Source: Pempheris klunzingeri (Eukaryota; Chordata; Actinopteri; Acropomatiformes; Pempheridae). From it: a DNA stretch of 64,000 nucleotides. The first letter of the stretch is position 1, and each line of letters opens with the position of its first letter. The DNA is taken from the NCBI RefSeq assembly GCF_042242105.1, contig NC_092020.1, forward strand, positions 1,477,001-1,541,000. Direction: 5' to 3'. The translations under genes and the position numbers were made by a program. Shown here piece after piece: positions 60,233-64,000 of the stretch. Under the pieces are notes generated by a model, which worked only from the letters and a program-made list of their open reading frames with translations, searched no databases and was not told the DNA's origin.

Positions 60233-63200
60233 GTTGTATGGAACACGCAGAGCATCACAGTACCTGGAAAGATGTCAGAGCAAAGAATCAAACAAAAGAC
60301 TCATGCCAATGATTCTCAGCACCACAGGCAACATTTTGCCGCTTTCACTCCTCACCTCCTGCAATATTTTACTGGAGAGGCTGCAAAATATGGATCAACT
60401 GCCATATTTCTAGCATATTCACTAAATCTCCGCACAATATAACGCATTTGATGTGACTCCATGCTCTGTAATTTCAGCCTTTAGTATGTTATTTCCTCTG
60501 TGGTCTCGTGCACAGAGAGCAGAGCTGCTGTATGACACAGTTGCTGATAATCAGCCATGAGACAGTCAGTCAGTGTCATTCAAGTCCTGATCACTGGACC
60601 ACAATGTGACCTTATGACAAACCCAGCCAAGTATTGATCCTCACCTGCCGACTTCACACCCTCATAACTCTATTCCGATGCTGCTGCAGAGCTAATTTCT
60701 TCAGCAGTGGTGTGAGGTTACTATATGTGACATGATATATTTCTTGGCCAGCCCCTTATTGCATTCCAAGTGCTCAGCCATGTGAATGAATGCATAGAGC
60801 AGCACATACTTGGTGGGACAACATAAATTCCCATTACAGAACAGTGTGTGGCCATAATAAGGCAGGAGTAAAGTAAATAGGAATCCCGTGACCTGTGAAA
60901 TATGTATTTGAATGCTGCACATTGTATTGGAGAAATGTTGTGTATGTGTGTGCACTGGATGAAGGAGTATGAACTGAGGTCTGTGGGAATTTGAGCTGAA
61001 GGGGGCGGGGTGGCTCCAAGCCTGCAGGATCTGCATCAGCCTGACAGAATAGATGGGATCAATTAACATGGGGCCTGACTGAAAGCAAACCCTTTATTAA
61101 ATCCAACTGTAATCCACTATGTGTTTCTTCAGTGTGTGTGTGCTTGTACATGTGAATACTTCCACGTATATCTGCATGTACGAGATGCAGTGAAAGAGAA
61201 AGTGAAGAAAAAGGTGATTTCCCCACATCCTAGAGAAAGAGAAAGGAGCCACAAACAGAAGAGCAAAAAACAGAGTTAGATTATTATTAAGATTTGTTGC
61301 TTGTGCAGATCGATTTTTATTTAACATTAGAAAAGACATAAATCCTTTTTGTGTTCAATTCCAATCCAACTGGCAAGAATGAGCAGTCACACTTCCTATA
61401 TGACAACCATCTAGTAGTTTCACTGGGTTGGCAGTTCATCGATTTAGTTTTGTACTTCCACATGGTTAGGACACTTATGATTAGCAGATTTTTAAAGAAT
61501 TATCAATTTCTGAACTACAAACATGGAAATATCCTGACTTTTAAACTCAATTTATATAGTTAGATGCTTTCTGTGCTTACATTTTTTCATTTATGTGATA
61601 AAGACAGAAGTCTGTTTTTCAACTTGCTTAGTGCTGTCCTCACTATCAGCTACCATAATATACCATACTATAAATTCTCCATTAGTCCCTAGTGCCAAAT
61701 AAACTCCTAAACTAAATTGCAGTTCAATAGCATCTGTCTTTACACAATTGTTCTCACAGGCTGAGCAGTGCTCCCTGTGACGATTAAAACTTTGACTTTG
61801 TCAAATCAGTGGAGTGCACCTTTAAATGAAATCTAAAGATCAGCCTGGATTTCATCTAATCCAAGGGGATTTGATGTGTTGATGCGACTCTGGGTTCAAA
61901 GAAAAGTGCAAGAAAAAGAGTAAACACCCATTTAGCGTATATTCACTGTGGGTCATACTGCACAGACACTTCGCAGAGAATCAGATAATGATTCTGTTTA
62001 CCTGCTTTGGGACTGTTATAGTATATGGAGGCATTATACCTCCCAGGTTCCAGACAGTTAGTTCCTTCCTTTGCCTGCTTCTCATTTACTCAAAGCCAAT
62101 ATGACTATTTATGTGGGGTGCTGAGAAATGATAAATGATGGTGTGCTGCCTAATAAATATGAAATCCCTGGATCATTAGCTGGATTAGATTGGAGGGAAA
62201 AGTGCATAATCAGCCCATGGATGCACTGTAGTCAGGGAATCATCAATATCATCGCATCAGCTCACCCTTAGAGGCAGAGATAGTTAAAGAGACAGAGGGA
62301 GAGATAGTTAGAGACAGGGAATAAGAGAGAGAAAGAGAGAAGTCTAAAACGATTCATTCAGTAATGAGCAGTGAGCAGGCCAAAGCAATTACAGAATATG
62401 ACCATCTATTTAGCATTCAAATGGGGCTGCTATTGCCATGGATAGTGAGGTTGTTTAGACTTGCAGGTTGGAGATGGCTGCGGGATGTGAAGTGGGGAAT
62501 AGGAGAGAAAAGATGAAAGTTTCCTGACAGTAGAGCTGTGCAAAGGCAAGAGGAGGGAAAACAGAGTAGATGAAGACGTGTGTTGTCAAATTTATTTAGC
62601 TGACATGACCTTCCATCCAGTGATGCCTTTACCTTTTAGCCTCCAGCTAAGGCTCAGAGATGGTGGAGAAGTGGTACCATGGAGCACTGCAGTGGGCCAT
62701 CCCTCCAGCCCGCTGACAGGCCAGTCGATGGGTTTAATCAACCAAAGACATGCTATAGGGAAACAGGCTCTGCATCAAAGAAGTGCTGATACATTGATTC
62801 ACCTCACCTCCAGCCATAACAGTCTATCTGCTCTTCCTGATGCGGGGCATTCACGTGCAAACATACAGTCGTCATGACAAAGAGAGAGAAAGATAACCTG
62901 AAAGAGAAGCTATTTAGCAGGAAAAGCAGGATGTGTGCTGCTAGGAGATCAATATGGCGTTCAGGCATTGCTGTTTTCTACCATCAGAACATGACGGAAT
63001 TGATCTGGACCCCCTGTGAAACCTGTAGTCATTATATACATTAATATAAAATGTGACATTAAGAAGTTTCATAGCCAGGCTGCAATGCTGACTATAAGGC
63101 TCCCCCATCTGCTAATGCTCATCCAGATTTGGAAGCTCTTCACTAAATCATAAAGATGATGTACTGTCTCCTCAACACCACGGCTCTGCCTCACTTCCAC

Positions 63201-64000
63201 TTTATCCTTCTGGGACCTTTCAAAATGAGCAACAGACGATGTCATTGTCTTTCATGGGACAGTAACTTTTCCCAAGCAGCTTTCTTTGAGCACTTCAAGT
63301 ATTGAAATCTCCAAAGTATGAGGATACACAAGGGTTTACAGGATGAGGTGAACACTAAGGCATTGTCCAACACACACATTCGCATGTCCATCATATCAAC
63401 ATCATGCTTTGACAATACGTCACTGAGCTCTTGTCTCTGAAGAGGTTTATTTCTGGTGCAAATTTCAAGCCAGTGTGGAAAATGGGTGTTCTGTAATTCA
63501 TTCTTCCACCTCATCCTCTGATGTGAGCCCTCGTTTGTATAAATATTCCATAGAAGATAAACCCTACTTATTTTGTCTCTCATGCTCAGAGAGAATAACA
63601 GCAAAAATAGATTTCTTTGAGGATATGGCTTGAAAGATTACATTTCCTCTTACATCATCCTTTTCCATCTGCTCTGAGTCCTCCCACTCCCAGAGAAGGG
63701 GCTGATGGAGGCACTGCTGCAACCCTCGAGGTCTCCTTATTCGTCCCACTGCCCCTCGCCCTGGCCCGGCATCGTTAGCTCACCACAGGCATAATTGGGT
63801 TGTGTCTAATAACTGTGGTCCCCAGGGTGTGCTCTAATGAATAGAGAATATAATTAATGCCACGGTGACGGATATTGGCTCACAGCCCTCAGGCAGGACC
63901 TGCTCAGCATTCGACTTCTTCACCAACTTGTCTCCTTCTGTCTCTTTCTGTCTCTGCATCCACTCCACTGAGCGACCACAGCATTATTAGCACTGTGTGT
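60230..64000. other. Gene desert to the window end
   Basis: No coding exon recognised. The block 63765-63910, with CATAATTGGGTTGTG, CTAATAACTGTGG and GAATATAATTAATGCCACGG, and the block 62100-62230 have the composition of conserved non-coding elements. They may belong to a developmental gene outside the window, or this may be a long intron. Confidence 0.35.

Noticed and set aside
59954-60442. 162-aa open frame
   Set aside because: It runs through a GA microsatellite and a repeat copy, with no conserved domain or splice support.

Overview
This window is vertebrate nuclear DNA, most likely from a spiny-rayed teleost fish. It has interrupted genes with GT/AG introns, long UTRs, abundant CA/TG microsatellites, Tc1-type MITEs, a piggyBac remnant, a tRNA-derived SINE and an L2/Maui-like LINE. 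Gene assignments rest on reading conserved protein motifs; no database search was run.

Layout. (1) 1-12.8 kb: the 3' end of a probable nexmif gene and its long 3' UTR, then the complete RING ubiquitin ligase gene rlim, both on +. This matches the mammalian NEXMIF-RLIM order and orientation. (2) 13.4-15.1 kb: glod5 (+), a small glyoxalase-fold gene. (3) 15.1-18.4 kb: repeat-rich spacer. (4) 18.4-43.4 kb: the most remarkable part. acod1/irg1 (-), which makes itaconate, is divergent with a + strand gene (A, 879 aa). A encodes about three tandem acetate/succinate-transporter (AceTr, GPR1/FUN34/YaaH) membrane units fused to a complete YrdC/Sua5 (threonylcarbamoyl-AMP synthase) domain. A diverged paralogue of A (B, 858 aa, -) lies tail-to-tail with it, and B is divergent with an ES1/GATD3 (DJ-1-superfamily) gene (+). 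The result is two head-to-head pairs in mirror symmetry, acod1<>A and B<>ES1-like. The spacer between A and B holds a broken LINE, a tandem duplication, a piggyBac fossil and one orphan TATA-driven signal-peptide exon. (5) 43.9-44.9 kb: a decayed phytanoyl-CoA-dioxygenase-type gene (-). (6) 46.5-52.1 kb: a seven-exon TNIP/ABIN-type gene (-), a likely A20-binding brake on NF-kB. (7) 52.3-64 kb: no coding sequence seen; microsatellites, a Tc1 fragment, a diverged repeat pair and TAAT-rich stretches that resemble conserved non-coding elements.

How the genes may work together (inference). ACOD1 makes a C5 dicarboxylate in activated macrophages, AceTr proteins move small carboxylates, YrdC domains build acyl-adenylates, ES1 proteins are DJ-1-like, and TNIP proteins restrain NF-kB. 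The linked set could be a fish immunometabolic locus in which A and B transport, sense or modify itaconate or a related carboxylate. I know of no described function for the AceTr-YrdC fusion.
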